A stretch of DNA of 44,229 nt from CAYOXX01 sp964408025 (GTDB lineage: Bacteria > Acidobacteriota > DATKUA01): the NCBI GenBank assembly GCA_964408025.1, contig CAYOXX010000022.1, positions 1-44,229 on the forward strand. Reading direction: 5' to 3'. A program made the translations under genes and the position numbers. The notes beneath the pieces are model-generated. The model did not search any database and was not told the DNA's origin. It saw nothing but the letters and a program-made list of their open reading frames with translations. Shown here piece by piece: positions 25,588-37,300 of this stretch (positions are counted from its first letter, which is position 1; every line of letters begins with the position of its first letter).

Positions 25588-26652
25588 TTAGAGGCTACCA
25601 GGGATAGAACGGGTGTCCCGGATGATCTTCGCTGCCGCCGGGGCGTCGCCGGCGTCCTCGATTTTTCGGTCGGCGATTATGCTCCCGCTACGGAATCTGC
25701 GGATCAGCTGCTTGTTGTGGAGGACCACGTCCAGGAGGGCGTCGAAGGCTTCCCGGTCGAAACCATCCACGTAATCGGCTATCTCGCCGAGCGCGGCAAG
25801 GGGGGTGCGCATCTTCCGGTACTCGCGCTCGGTGGTAATGGCGTCGTAGACGTCGGCGCCGGCCGCGATGCGGGCGAACGGATGTATATCGACGCCTCCG
25901 AGACCACCGGGATATCCGCTGCTGTCGACACGCTCGTGGTGGCTGCGGCCAACCGTCTGCACCGAGACCGGAAGGCTATTCCCCTTGATTATCTCGTAGC
26001 TGAAAACTGCGTGCTTTCGCATCTCGGCCATCTCATCCTCACTGAGTGGCTCGCTCTTTGTAAGGGTCTCCTGGTTTACCTTAGTCTTGCCGATGTCGTG
26101 CAGGAGGCCGCCCATGCCCAGGCCCCATAGGTCTTTGCGATTGCGCCCGAGCATTCTCTCGCCGACGGGCAGGCAGAGCGTGCAGACATTGACGCTATGG
26201 GAGAATGCGTAGCTATCTGCGGAGGAGATGTCGAACAGGTGGCTTACAGCCACGGGTGAGGAGATTATCATCAGTTCGGTGAGGTTTTCGACGTAACTGG
26301 ACGACCTGGAGACAGCCTGCTCGCTATGCGGGTCCTTTATTAGGTGCTGGGTGATCCGCATGCCAACGCCGCGCTCGATCTTCGCCTTCTCGCTGATCCT
26401 GCTGGAGTCGCTGCTGATGATGCGGGCGAGGCGCTTGGCCGCATAGTCGAAGTAGGAACCCATGTCGTCTGAGCCGACGTAGAACAACCTGTTGCAATCG
26501 CTGAGCAGCGCTATGTAGTGGTCGGTTATCTCGAAACCGGAGCGGCAGAACAGGACCAAGCGCCTGCCCTCGCCGGAGGCATAGAGGTTGAACGGAATCG
26601 GGCCGAGCTCGATTGAGGAGGGGATGATAGAGTTCATCTGTTGTGTTGGCAT
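25588..26652 (-). CDS. HD-GYP-type cyclic-dinucleotide phosphodiesterase 2
   Basis: 354 aa, same domain order as its neighbours. The HD pair is intact (LLHDIGKTKVNQ); HSVN, MRKHAVFSY, HHER and GADVYDA are present. The GYP motif reads HHERVDSSGYPGGL, with Ser in place of the first Gly of DGSGYP. Start at 26652 by homology with paralog 3 (MPTQQMNS versus MSTQQMTT). The Shine-Dalgarno GGGGGG is inside a hairpin (26652-26677). Transcription is probably from 26710-26687. Likely a c-di-GMP phosphodiesterase; target not known. Confidence 0.88.
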   Translation of the reverse strand: MPTQQMNSIIPSSIELGPIPFNLYASGEGRRLVLFCRSGFEITDHYIALLSDCNRLFYVGSDDMGSYFDYAAKRLARIISSDSSRISEKAKIERGVGMRITQHLIKDPHSEQAVSRSSSYVENLTELMIISSPVAVSHLFDISSADSYAFSHSVNVCTLCLPVGERMLGRNRKDLWGLGMGGLLHDIGKTKVNQETLTKSEPLSEDEMAEMRKHAVFSYEIIKGNSLPVSVQTVGRSHHERVDSSGYPGGLGGVDIHPFARIAAGADVYDAITTEREYRKMRTPLAALGEIADYVDGFDREAFDALLDVVLHNKQLIRRFRSGSIIADRKIEDAGDAPAAAKIIRDTRSIPGSL

Positions 26653-26677
26653 TTTTTGCCCCCCACGTGGCAAAAAA
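26652..26677 (-). promoter_or_regulatory. Hairpin that makes up the 5' leader of HD-GYP gene 2
   Basis: Plus strand: TTTTTTGCC (26652-26660), 8-nt loop, GGCAAAAAA (26669-26677), 9-bp perfect inverted repeat. In the mRNA this folds from about the transcription start to the A of the start codon, with the GGGGGG ribosome-binding site in the loop and upper stem. It could gate translation. Confidence 0.55.
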
Positions 26678-26686
26678 CGAGGTCTA

Positions 26687-26715
26687 ATTACAGTAAAAAT
26701 ATATGTAACAGTCAA
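26687..26715 (-). promoter_or_regulatory. Promoter of HD-GYP gene 2
   Basis: Minus strand: -35 TTGACT (26715-26710), 17-nt spacer, -10 TGTAAT (26692-26687). Five of six matches in each box, one of the best promoters in the window. Start predicted near 26680. Confidence 0.65.
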
Positions 26716-26876
26716 TAATCAATAGGTTATCCGTATCACATTATTTTGTGGAGTTTGATGTGCTTCGGATTCTTGTGATTCCTTGTCTCCACCCGAGCCA
26801 AATCGATTGGGAGTGGAGCACCTGCGCGGTGCGGCTTCGGTGCTCGCCGAGCAGGCGCGGCCTCGCCAGCCGGGGT

Positions 26877-27959
26877 TTACCGGTGATCGTCGGTGCCGAA
26901 CTGCTCGGCGATCATTACCTTGCTCTCGCCTAACTGCCCCGCTATTGCCGAATCTTCGCCGGCGCGTTTGAGCAGGTATTCCGACGTCAGGAGTTTGCGG
27001 TGGAAGTCCTGGATCAGCTTGTCGTTGTGGAGGACAATTTCCAAGAGGATGTTGAAGATCTCTTTATCGAACTCGTGTATGTAGTCGGCGATCTCGTTGA
27101 GCGCGTCCAGGTGGGGGCGCATTTTCTTGTATACGCGGTCGGAGGTGATGGCGTCGTATACGTCGGCTATTGCGGCGATGCGGGCGCAGGTGTGGATGCC
27201 GTCGCCAGTGAGTTTATCGGGGTAGCCGCTGCCGTCGCAGCGCTCGTGGTGGTTGCGGCCGGTGAGCAGTATCGGCTCGGGCAGGTTGTGCTCTTTGATT
27301 ATCTCGTAGCTGTGCAGCGGGTGCTCGCGCATCTCATCCATCTCCTCGTCCGTAAGCGGGGAGCTCTTGAAGAGGATCTTCTGGTCTACCTTCGTCTTGC
27401 CGATGTCGTGCAGGAGGCCGCCCATGCCGATGTTCCAGAGGTCCTCGCGCTTGCGGCCGAAAATCTTTTCGCCCATCAGGAGGCAGAGTGTGCAGACGTT
27501 GACGCTGTGGGAAAAGGTGTAGCTGTCGGTCGAAGAGATGGCGAAGAGGTGGTTGACGGCCATGGGCGAGGCCATGATGAGGTCGATGTGGCTCTCGACG
27601 TAGCGGCCCGACTTCGCAAGCACCTTGCCGCTTCGCGGCTCCTCGAGCAGCTGCTGTACGATGCGCTTGCCGACGCCGTGCACTATCTTGGCCTTGTCGC
27701 TGACCTTGACGGACGGGTCGCGCACGATACGCTCGAGGCGCTCGTAAGCGTAATCGAGATATTGTGCGGCATCTTTCGTTCTGACGTAGAAGCTGCGGTT
27801 GCTGTCGCCCAGCGCCTCGAGGTGACGCTTGGTGATCTCGAAACCGGAGCGGCAGAACAGGACCAGGTTACCCTGAGGGCCCGAGGCGTGCAGGTCGAAC
27901 GATATCGGGCCGAGCTCGATGGAAGAAGGTACCACGGTTGTCATCTGCTGTGTCGACAT
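26877..27959 (-). CDS. HD-GYP-type cyclic-dinucleotide phosphodiesterase 3
   Basis: 360 aa from the ATG at 27959 (aligned with paralog 2). N-terminal shared domain (SSIELGPISFDLHASG) then an HD-GYP domain with every expected ligand: FSHSVNVC, LLHDIGKTKVDQ, MREHPLHSY, NHHERCDGSGYP, IADVYDA. This is the most complete of the four. A C-terminal tail of about 30 residues is longer than in paralog 1. No Shine-Dalgarno is obvious at 27959; an in-frame ATG at 28001 is the alternative. Predicted c-di-GMP hydrolase, cytoplasmic (no TM seen). Confidence 0.9.
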   Translation of the reverse strand: MSTQQMTTVVPSSIELGPISFDLHASGPQGNLVLFCRSGFEITKRHLEALGDSNRSFYVRTKDAAQYLDYAYERLERIVRDPSVKVSDKAKIVHGVGKRIVQQLLEEPRSGKVLAKSGRYVESHIDLIMASPMAVNHLFAISSTDSYTFSHSVNVCTLCLLMGEKIFGRKREDLWNIGMGGLLHDIGKTKVDQKILFKSSPLTDEEMDEMREHPLHSYEIIKEHNLPEPILLTGRNHHERCDGSGYPDKLTGDGIHTCARIAAIADVYDAITSDRVYKKMRPHLDALNEIADYIHEFDKEIFNILLEIVLHNDKLIQDFHRKLLTSEYLLKRAGEDSAIAGQLGESKVMIAEQFGTDDHR

Positions 27960-28105
27960 AGGTTGCTTATCCGGGTGCGGGGATCGTTGGGTTTTGCCCA
28001 TTTTGTATGGCCCAGCGCTTCTTGTCAATGTTGAGTGGAATTATTGGAGGTTCCCCTGACTGCTCGCTTTGGCGGGTGCGCGGAACGCGTCGTTAACCCG
28101 CGCGG

Positions 28106-29095
28106 CTATTCTGTTTTCACCGGGCGTCTGCTCTGGAACGAGCGCACGAGGTTCTCGTCGCGCAGCACCACCCGAAACAGGGCGGTGAGGGCGTAGTGGT
28201 CGAAGGCGCGGGCGTCGGCGGCCATCTCCTTGAGGGCCTCGACGTGGTCCGCCTCGCGTCCGTAGGCCCGCTCGGAGGTGACGGCGTCGTAGACGTCGGC
28301 GACGGCGGCGATGCGGGCAAAGGGGTGGATCTTGCCGAGGGGGATGTGGTCGGGGTAGCCGCTGCCGTCGGCACGTTCGTGGTGGTGGCGTGCCATCAGC
28401 CGCACAGCAGGGGGCAGGTCGTGAGCGCCGAGAATCTCGTAGCCGGAGATGGGGTGGAGGCGTACCGCTTCCAGCTCCTCGTCGCTGAGGCGACCGGGTT
28501 TTTCGAGCAGCCGTGGGTCGATTTTCGATTTGCCTATGTCGGCGAGCAGGCCGCCGAGTCCAAACTCGGCCAGCAGCGACGAGTGCCGCCCGAACAGCTT
28601 CTCGCCGATCAGTAGGCAGAGCGTGCAGACGTTGACGCCGTGGCTTTGCCGGTAGAGCAGGCCTTCGGTGGATACGAAGAGGCGGGCGAGGAGGCGCGGG
28701 TCGGAGAGCAGGAACTCTACAGAGCCGTCGACGAACCTGTGGCAGTGTCGCATCTGCGCTGCGCCGCCGGGGTTGGAAGCGATCCCCTTGAGGGCCCAGG
28801 TGCCCACCAGGCCAAGGACACGGGCCTTCTCGTCGGGAATAACTTCTCTGGAGGATATGATGTTGTCGAGACGCTTCTCGGCGTAGGCGCAGTAGAGGTC
28901 GAGTTGGGCGGCGTCGGTGAAGAATTGACGGCGGTAGACGCGCAGGTTCTCGAGGTTCTCCAGCGTGATCTCGGCTCCCGCGGGGGAAGCAAGCACCGGC
29001 TTGCCGCGCAGCAGGGCGGCGTAGATGTCGAAGGGCACGACGCCCTCCTCGATCGACTGCGCGGGTATCGGGACCAGATCGTCTGCGGAGCTCAC
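28106..29095 (-). CDS. HD-GYP-type protein 4, degenerate (HD motif reads AD)
   Basis: 329 aa, GTG start. The most diverged of the four: N-terminal domain SIEEGVVPFDIYAALLRGK, then HD-GYP-like domain with QSHGVNVC, VRLHPISGY, HHHERADGSGYP, VADVYDA. The HD pair is replaced by AD in LLADIGKSKID, losing the metal-binding His. GC content is higher than in paralogs 1-3, and identity to them is lower, so it may be the oldest copy. Predicted inactive or altered; could sense rather than hydrolyse. It is divergent from gyrA. Confidence 0.85.
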   Translation of the reverse strand: MSSADDLVPIPAQSIEEGVVPFDIYAALLRGKPVLASPAGAEITLENLENLRVYRRQFFTDAAQLDLYCAYAEKRLDNIISSREVIPDEKARVLGLVGTWALKGIASNPGGAAQMRHCHRFVDGSVEFLLSDPRLLARLFVSTEGLLYRQSHGVNVCTLCLLIGEKLFGRHSSLLAEFGLGGLLADIGKSKIDPRLLEKPGRLSDEELEAVRLHPISGYEILGAHDLPPAVRLMARHHHERADGSGYPDHIPLGKIHPFARIAAVADVYDAVTSERAYGREADHVEALKEMAADARAFDHYALTALFRVVLRDENLVRSFQSRRPVKTE

Positions 29096-29506
29096 AGCGC
29101 GGCGGTGCCCCTCGCTACGGTTCGCGGCATCGTAGCATATCAGGAGGCTTTGTGGGTTAGGCCCAGATTTTAGAGCGAGGTGGATTGAATTTATCAGCCT
29201 TTGGCGGGTGGCAACCTATCTCACAAAACGGATATAGTAGTTCTCAAAAGCAATTTAATAACGCATGAAGTCGCTCAGAAATTCTTAGCGCATGGGACTG
29301 CTTTCCGCCACAGGCGGATCCGCAGCGGCCACCTAGGCGCGCCCTGGCGGGGCGGACGTCCTCGCAGTGACAGCGAGTGGTCATTGAGAGGTAGCGCAGC
29401 GACCGCGGCAATCTCAGTCGTGGCAAAGCAGAAGGAACTTTCGGTAAACGTTACATTATATCTATTTTTGTTTTTTTCAATTTCAATACTGCTGCGCCTC
29501 CCGCGT
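29096..29506. other. Intergenic region between HD-GYP 4 and gyrA
   Basis: No gene seen. 29290-29420 resembles a degenerate palindromic repeat (GCCACAGGCGGATCCGC and GGTAGCGCAGCGACC style segments) of the kind scattered in this genome. A T-rich stretch at 29455-29485 precedes the gyrA promoter. Confidence 0.4.
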
Positions 29507-29535
29507 TTGGCCGTGGGCGGGGGAGGCTGTATAAT
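29507..29535 (+). promoter_or_regulatory. gyrA promoter
   Basis: -35 TTGGCC (29507-29512), 17-nt spacer, perfect -10 TATAAT (29530-29535). Predicted start near 29542, 35 nt before the gyrA ATG. Confidence 0.6.
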
Positions 29536-29576
29536 GTGTCCTGCCGCGCTTGGGCGGATACCAACGAGGTCTCGAT

Positions 29577-32009
<2,433 letters not shown>

Positions 32010-32019
32010 GGCCGGAGTC

Positions 32020-32856
32020 GTGAGGCGAAGGTGGATCTTAGTCATCTCGATTCTCATCTTGGGCGCGATCATCTCTGTAGCCCTGCTACTTCTGCGCGAT
32101 CGCTCCGGCGAGATGATGATGCGCGCCCAGGAGTTGCGGGACGCCGGCCGGGCCGAGGAGGCCGCCGAGCTGTTCGGGCAGGTGGCGCTAATGGCTCCAG
32201 GTTCGCCGCTGGCGCCCGAGGCGCGGTTCGAGGAGGGCTTCACCTACTACGTCGTCAAGGCGCCGCAGGAGCCGGCCGAGAGGCGATACGTATTGCGAGC
32301 GATGGCCGAGGAGGCATTCCGGCGCCTGATTGAGGACTACCCCGAATGCGAGTACGTCCAGCGCGCGCGGCTCTTCCTGGGCGAGATCTACTCCACCACG
32401 GGGGACTACGAGCGGGCACTGGAGCAGTACGAAGCGGCCATCGGGGGCATAGCCGATCTCGAGAGCCGCCAGCAGGTCTGCCTCATCATGGCCCAGTGCT
32501 ACGAGCGCAGCGGCCAGGTCGGGCTGGCCATCGAGCGCCTCAGGGACATCATCAACCTCGATCGCCCGGGGCGTTACTTCGAGGCGGCTCACCTGGTGCT
32601 GGCCCGCTACTACTACGTTGGCGGCCACCACGAGCGGGCCGTTGAGCAGCTCAGGGAGCTGCTCGATTCCGAGGTTACCTTTTCCTCGCGGCAGGAGGCT
32701 TACGTGCGTCTGGTTGAGATCTTGGTGGAGCTCGAGAGGTTCGACGAGGCGAACGCGGCCCTGGCGGAGCTGGAGGTCACGCCGTCGAACCGGGCGCTGG
32801 TCGAGGACCTGCGCGACCGCATCAGCCGCCGTAGCCTGGGCTACGACGGCGACTGA
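32020..32856 (+). CDS. TPR-repeat membrane protein
   Basis: 278 aa from the GTG at 32020 (GAGG 8 nt upstream; the stop of gyrA is 10 nt before). One N-terminal TM helix (WILVISILILGAIISVALLLL, about 5-25), then tetratricopeptide repeats for the rest of the protein, for example AEEAAELFGQVALMAP, ARLFLGEIYSTTGDYERALEQY, LARYYYVGGHHERAVEQL. Topology suggests the TPR domain lies in the periplasm. Probably cotranscribed with gyrA. A role in protein complex assembly is a family-level guess; some YfgM/BamD/YbgF-like proteins have this form. Confidence 0.8.
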   Translation: MRRRWILVISILILGAIISVALLLLRDRSGEMMMRAQELRDAGRAEEAAELFGQVALMAPGSPLAPEARFEEGFTYYVVKAPQEPAERRYVLRAMAEEAFRRLIEDYPECEYVQRARLFLGEIYSTTGDYERALEQYEAAIGGIADLESRQQVCLIMAQCYERSGQVGLAIERLRDIINLDRPGRYFEAAHLVLARYYYVGGHHERAVEQLRELLDSEVTFSSRQEAYVRLVEILVELERFDEANAALAELEVTPSNRALVEDLRDRISRRSLGYDGD

Positions 32857-32896
32857 GAGGGCGACGGCCGCCGCAGGCCTGTAACGGGGATTACTC

Positions 32897-32924
32897 TTGC
32901 ATTTGGCGCTGATGTGAATAATAT
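32897..32924 (+). promoter_or_regulatory. Possible promoter for the substrate-binding lipoprotein gene
   Basis: TTGCAT (32897-32902), 16-nt spacer, TAATAT (32919-32924). Weak matches. 52 nt before the ATG at 32976. Confidence 0.35.
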
Positions 32925-32975
32925 TAGCTGGTCCTGTCCTGTACTTACGGCGGAACGGCATCCGGGGGTCTTTCG

Positions 32976-34298
32976 ATGAAACGAATCTTGATCTTCACCG
33001 CGGTGGCTGTGTTGCTCGCGCTGGCCGGCTGCCCGGGCAACGGGCCGACGGAGCAGCGTGAGGTAAAGATCGGGGCGGTGCTGTCCCTAACCGGGCGCTA
33101 CTCCGAGTACGGCGAGTCGATCCGCCGCGGCATGGAGTTGGCCAGGGAGACGATCAACACGCCGGACGAGGACGGCCTCAGCGGCGTCGGCGGCCGCGAT
33201 TTCGTCATCATCTACGAGGACTCCGGCAGCACGCCGGAGGAGGCCGCGGCCGCCATGAGCGAACTCGTCAGGGACGGCGCCGAGATAATTGTCGGCGCCG
33301 AGACCAGCAACCTCACTGAGGCGATGATCCCCATCTCCGCCGCCAACGGAGTGATGCTGATCAGCCCGTCGGCCAGCTCGCCGGGGCTGCGTAGCGGCAA
33401 CGGAGACGAGTTCTTCTTCCGCATCTGCCCCACCGACGAGAGCGACGCGGGGAGCATCGCCGCCGAGGTGCGGCGCGCCCGCGCCAGCTTCCCCTTCCTC
33501 AAGCGTCCCTACATGCGCGTGCTGGTGCTGGTGCGGCGCGATAACATCTACTCCGAGGGCCTCTGGCGGGCCTTCTACGTGGAGCTCCAGCGGTCGCATC
33601 TGCGCTACGAGGACCCGATCTACTTCAGCGAGGAGCTCCTGCAGGCCGAGCCCGGCGAGCAGGGCGAGTACAACGAGCAGATGCTGGAGATCCTGAGTAG
33701 GGCACGTGGTTTTATGCCGGGCGACGACCTGAGCAACCGCGGGGCGGTGGTGATCTTCGGCTTTGCCGACGACGTGGAAACGCTGATGAGGGCCTTCAAG
33801 CGCGAGGGCTTGGTCGGGGCGGAGCCGTTCCAGAGCGAGTACCTGCAGCTCTACGCTTCCGCCTCGGTCGATACGGCGGAGTTCTTCCACAACGCCGCCG
33901 ACGTTGCTGAGGGCTTGGTCTTCACGCGCATCTTCGATCCCACCGACGATGAGAACCCGCTGGTGCGGCGCTTCGTCAGCGCATTCCGCCGGAGCTACGG
34001 GGGCGAGCCCGACCTCTACGCTGCCTACGGTTACGACACCGCGATGCTGCTTGCCCTGACGCTGCGTCGCGAGTCGGCCGCCGATGCGCTGGACGATCCC
34101 CGCAACTTCCGCATCGAGATGAACGCCGTCCGCTTCGACGGGCTCACGGGCCGCGTCGACTTCCGACAGTCCAACAACGAGGTCGTTAAGAGCTTTGATC
34201 CCTACCGGATGATGGAAGGCGGCCGGGCGATGCTGCTGACTGAGTACGAAGCGATGGTGCTGCGGGAGAGAAGGGAAGAGATGCAGCACCGGCAGTGA
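32976..34298 (+). CDS. LivJ-type ABC transporter substrate-binding lipoprotein
   Basis: 440 aa. Signal peptide MKRILIFTAVAVLLALAGC with lipobox LAGC (Cys19). Peripla_BP_6 / branched-chain-amino-acid binding protein fold: VKIGAVLSLTGRYSEYGES at the start of the mature part, the GGRDFVIIYEDSGSTPEEA segment, VGAETSNLTEAMIPIS, and PDLYAAYGYDTAMLLA near the end. Membrane-attached ligand capture for an ABC importer is the family role; no permease or ATPase genes are next to it, so it may act with unlinked partners or as a sensor. Shine-Dalgarno GGGGG. Confidence 0.85.
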   Translation: MKRILIFTAVAVLLALAGCPGNGPTEQREVKIGAVLSLTGRYSEYGESIRRGMELARETINTPDEDGLSGVGGRDFVIIYEDSGSTPEEAAAAMSELVRDGAEIIVGAETSNLTEAMIPISAANGVMLISPSASSPGLRSGNGDEFFFRICPTDESDAGSIAAEVRRARASFPFLKRPYMRVLVLVRRDNIYSEGLWRAFYVELQRSHLRYEDPIYFSEELLQAEPGEQGEYNEQMLEILSRARGFMPGDDLSNRGAVVIFGFADDVETLMRAFKREGLVGAEPFQSEYLQLYASASVDTAEFFHNAADVAEGLVFTRIFDPTDDENPLVRRFVSAFRRSYGGEPDLYAAYGYDTAMLLALTLRRESAADALDDPRNFRIEMNAVRFDGLTGRVDFRQSNNEVVKSFDPYRMMEGGRAMLLTEYEAMVLRERREEMQHRQ

Positions 34299-34350
34299 GG
34301 CCGCCGCGCCGGGCGGCAAGCCTAGCCGGCAGCAACCCGTTGGGAACCAG

Positions 34351-34380
34351 GCGCAGGGGCACATCCCCTGCGTTTTTGTT
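34351..34380 (+). terminator. Rho-independent terminator
   Basis: CGCAGGGG, loop CACAT, CCCCTGCG, then TTTTTGTT: perfect 8-bp GC-rich stem with a T tract. It ends the lipoprotein transcript. Its T tract stops only 6 nt before the mfd ATG at 34387. Upstream 34299-34350 has further short inverted repeats (GCCGCC/GGGCGGC, CCCGTTGGG). Confidence 0.85.
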
Positions 34381-34386
34381 ATCGGG

Positions 34387-37300
34387 ATGGAAGACTGTAG
34401 CCTATTTTCGCTGCTAGCCGGGGGGTGGACGGCGCCCGCCGAGCTTGCTCGCCGGTTGGAGGAGGCGGGCTCTGCGGTTGCCTGCGGTAGCCCAGAGGCG
34501 GCGGTACCGCTGCTGGCTGCAGAACTCATGCGGCGCGGGCGGCGCAAGCTGCTCGTGGTGGTCCCCTCGGGCCGCGGACTGGAGCGCCGGGTGGCTGAGA
34601 TGCGCACCGCTCTCGACTTGGTTGGTTTGGTGGGCGTGGCGGCGGCGGCGCTGCCCGAGCCGGCTCGCTCGCCGTACGAGGAGCTGCCTGTGCACACCGC
34701 GGTCCTGGCGGCAAGGGCCGAGGCGACGGCTCGGCTCTATGGCGACGGCGGCGCGGCGATCGTCGTCCCGGCGGGAGCGCTGCGCTGGGGCCTGGCGAGC
34801 CCAGGGCGATTCCGCGGCGCCGAGCGGAGCGTGGGGCTAGGCGACAGGATCGAGCGCGAGGAGCTGGCGCGTCACCTGGTCCGCATCGGCTACGCCCGCA
34901 GGCAGCTCGTGGGCGAGCCGGGCGAGTTCGCCGTGCGCGGCTATGTGTTCGACGTGTTCTCGCCCGACAGGGGACTGCCGGCGAGGATAGAGCTGTTCGG
35001 CGACCGCGTCGAGAGCGTTCGCTCGTTCGACACGTCTACGCAGCGCTCACTGGGAACCCTGGACGGCTACCACGCCATACCGCTGCAAGGCCTACCGCTG
35101 GCGGAGGAAGAGGAAGCGGAGCTGAGGGCGAGTCTTGGCCGGCGATCCGATCTCGGTGAGGAGGCTCGCGAGCTGCGCTGCCGCCAGCTCCGGCGCGGCC
35201 AGGAGGGGCCCTGGCTCTGGCTGGAGCGGGCAGCGAGAGCAGCGCTTACCTCACCGGCGGGTGCGCTGCCGGATGACGGCTTGGTGGTGCTGGCCGACCG
35301 CGAGGAGGTCGGCGCCGCGCTTGCGGCGCAGGATGAGCTTTGGCGCGCGCAGCGCCGGGAGGCGGGGGCGGGCAAGCGGCCGGCTATGCCTGTGGCCGAC
35401 CCGCTGGCGGATCTACGGAGCCGCGCGATAGTCGAGCTAACCTCCCTTGCGATGGTGGAGGACGGGAACACGGTTAATCTCGGCCTCGGGAGAGCGGTTG
35501 GGAGTAGCGAGGAAGGCACTGCCGCAGCGGCGTTGGGCGGGATCGAGGAGATCTGCCGCTCCGGCGGCTGCGCGCTGGTTGTGATGGGCAGCGAGGGACA
35601 TGCCAGGAGGGCTTTCGACAGGCTGGACGAACTCGGCGCCAGGGCGATCTGGGTGCCCGACCCCGGCCGCCCGCCCGGGGACGTGGTCGCCTCGCTGAGG
35701 GAGAAGCGGGTCGGCGCCGCCGTCGTCACCTGCGGGGCGCTGCGTAGCGGCTTCCTGATCGCAGCGGCGGGGCTGCGACTGGTCGCCCATTCGGAACTCT
35801 TCGGGACACCGCCGCGGCCGCGACGCCTGTCGAGCCGCGCGGCAGCCTTCGGCTCTTCGGTCTCGGAACTGAAGGTCGGCGACTTCGTCGTCCACGCCGA
35901 CCACGGCATCGGCATCTTCGACGGCCTGCGTACCATCCGGCGCGGCACCCAGGTCATCGACGTGGTGCGCGTCGTCTACGCCGGCGGCGACCGCCTGCTG
36001 CTTCCGGTCGACAAGCTCGGGAGTCTGCAGCGCTATAGCGTGCTCGGAGATGCGGCAGGCGGCGAGAGTGGCCCGAGGCTTGACAGGCTGGGCAGCGGCG
36101 GCTGGGAGCGCGTGAAGGTGAGGGTGAGGCGGTCGGTCCGCAGGATGGCGGGCGAGCTGCTCGACCTCTACGCGGTGCGCAAGACTATCAGGGGGCTGAG
36201 CCACGCGCCGGACGACGAGCGGATGCGGGCCCTCGAGCGCAGCTTCCCCTACGAGGAGACCCCCGACCAGCTGCGAGCGATGGACCAGATCAAGGCTGAC
36301 ATGGAGTCGGAGCGGCCGATGGACCGCCTGCTGTGCGGCGACGTCGGCTACGGCAAGACCGAGCTGGCGGTGCGGGCGGCGGTCAAGGCCGCCGTCAGCG
36401 GCAGGCAGACAGCCGTGCTGGCACCGACCACGGTGCTGGCCCAGCAGCACTACGAGACCTTCCGCGCACGCCTGCGAGGCTTCCCTTTCGACGTCGGATT
36501 GCTGAGCCGCTTCCTCACGCCGGCGCGGCAGCGCGAGGTCGTCGGCAAGGCACGAGAGGGGCGCATCGACATCGTCGTCGGCACCCACCGCCTGCTCGGC
36601 CGCGACGTCGACTTCCGCAACCTGGGTCTGCTGGTGGTCGACGAGGAGCAGCGTTTCGGCGTCGGCCACAAGGAGCGCCTCAAGGCGCTGCGCAAGCGCG
36701 TCGACGTGCTGACGATGACCGCAACTCCGATACCGCGGACGCTGAGCATGTCGCTGGCCGGCCTGCGCGACATGAGCCTGATCGAGACGCCGCCGAAGAA
36801 CCGCCTGGCGATCCGAACCGAGCTGCTGACGTTCGACCGAGAGACGGTGCGGCGGGCGGTGGCGGCGGAGCTGGAGCGGGACGGCCAGGTCTTCTACCTC
36901 CACAACCGCGTCGAGAGCATCGGCAGGGCGGCCGCGATGCTGACCAAGCTGGTGCCCGAGGCCAGCGTTGCCGTGGCCCACGCCCGGATGCCCTCGGCCG
37001 AGCTGGAGGGCGTGATGAGCCGCTTCGTGGCCGGCGAGCACGACGTGCTGGTGACCACCTCGATCATCGAGAACGGTCTAGACATTCCGAGGGCCAACAC
37101 GCTGATCGTCGAGCGCGCCGATCGCTTCGGCCTGGCGCAGCTCTACCAGCTCCGCGGTCGCGTCGGCCGCAGCGACCGCCCAGCGTACGCATTCCTGCTG
37201 GTGCCGCCGCTACGGACGCTGAGCGCCGTCGCCCGCCGCCGCCTGCGGGCCATCAGGGAGTTCAGCGAGCTGGGGAGCGGCTTCCGGCTGGCGGCGGTGG

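Noticed and set aside
34299..34372. Known riboswitch upstream of mfd (SAM, cobalamin and c-di-GMP types considered)
   Set aside because: Short inverted repeats are present but the conserved cores of these classes are not.
35437..37041. Long antisense frame over mfd
   Set aside because: Opposite-strand shadow of a certain gene; no ribosome-binding site or domain.
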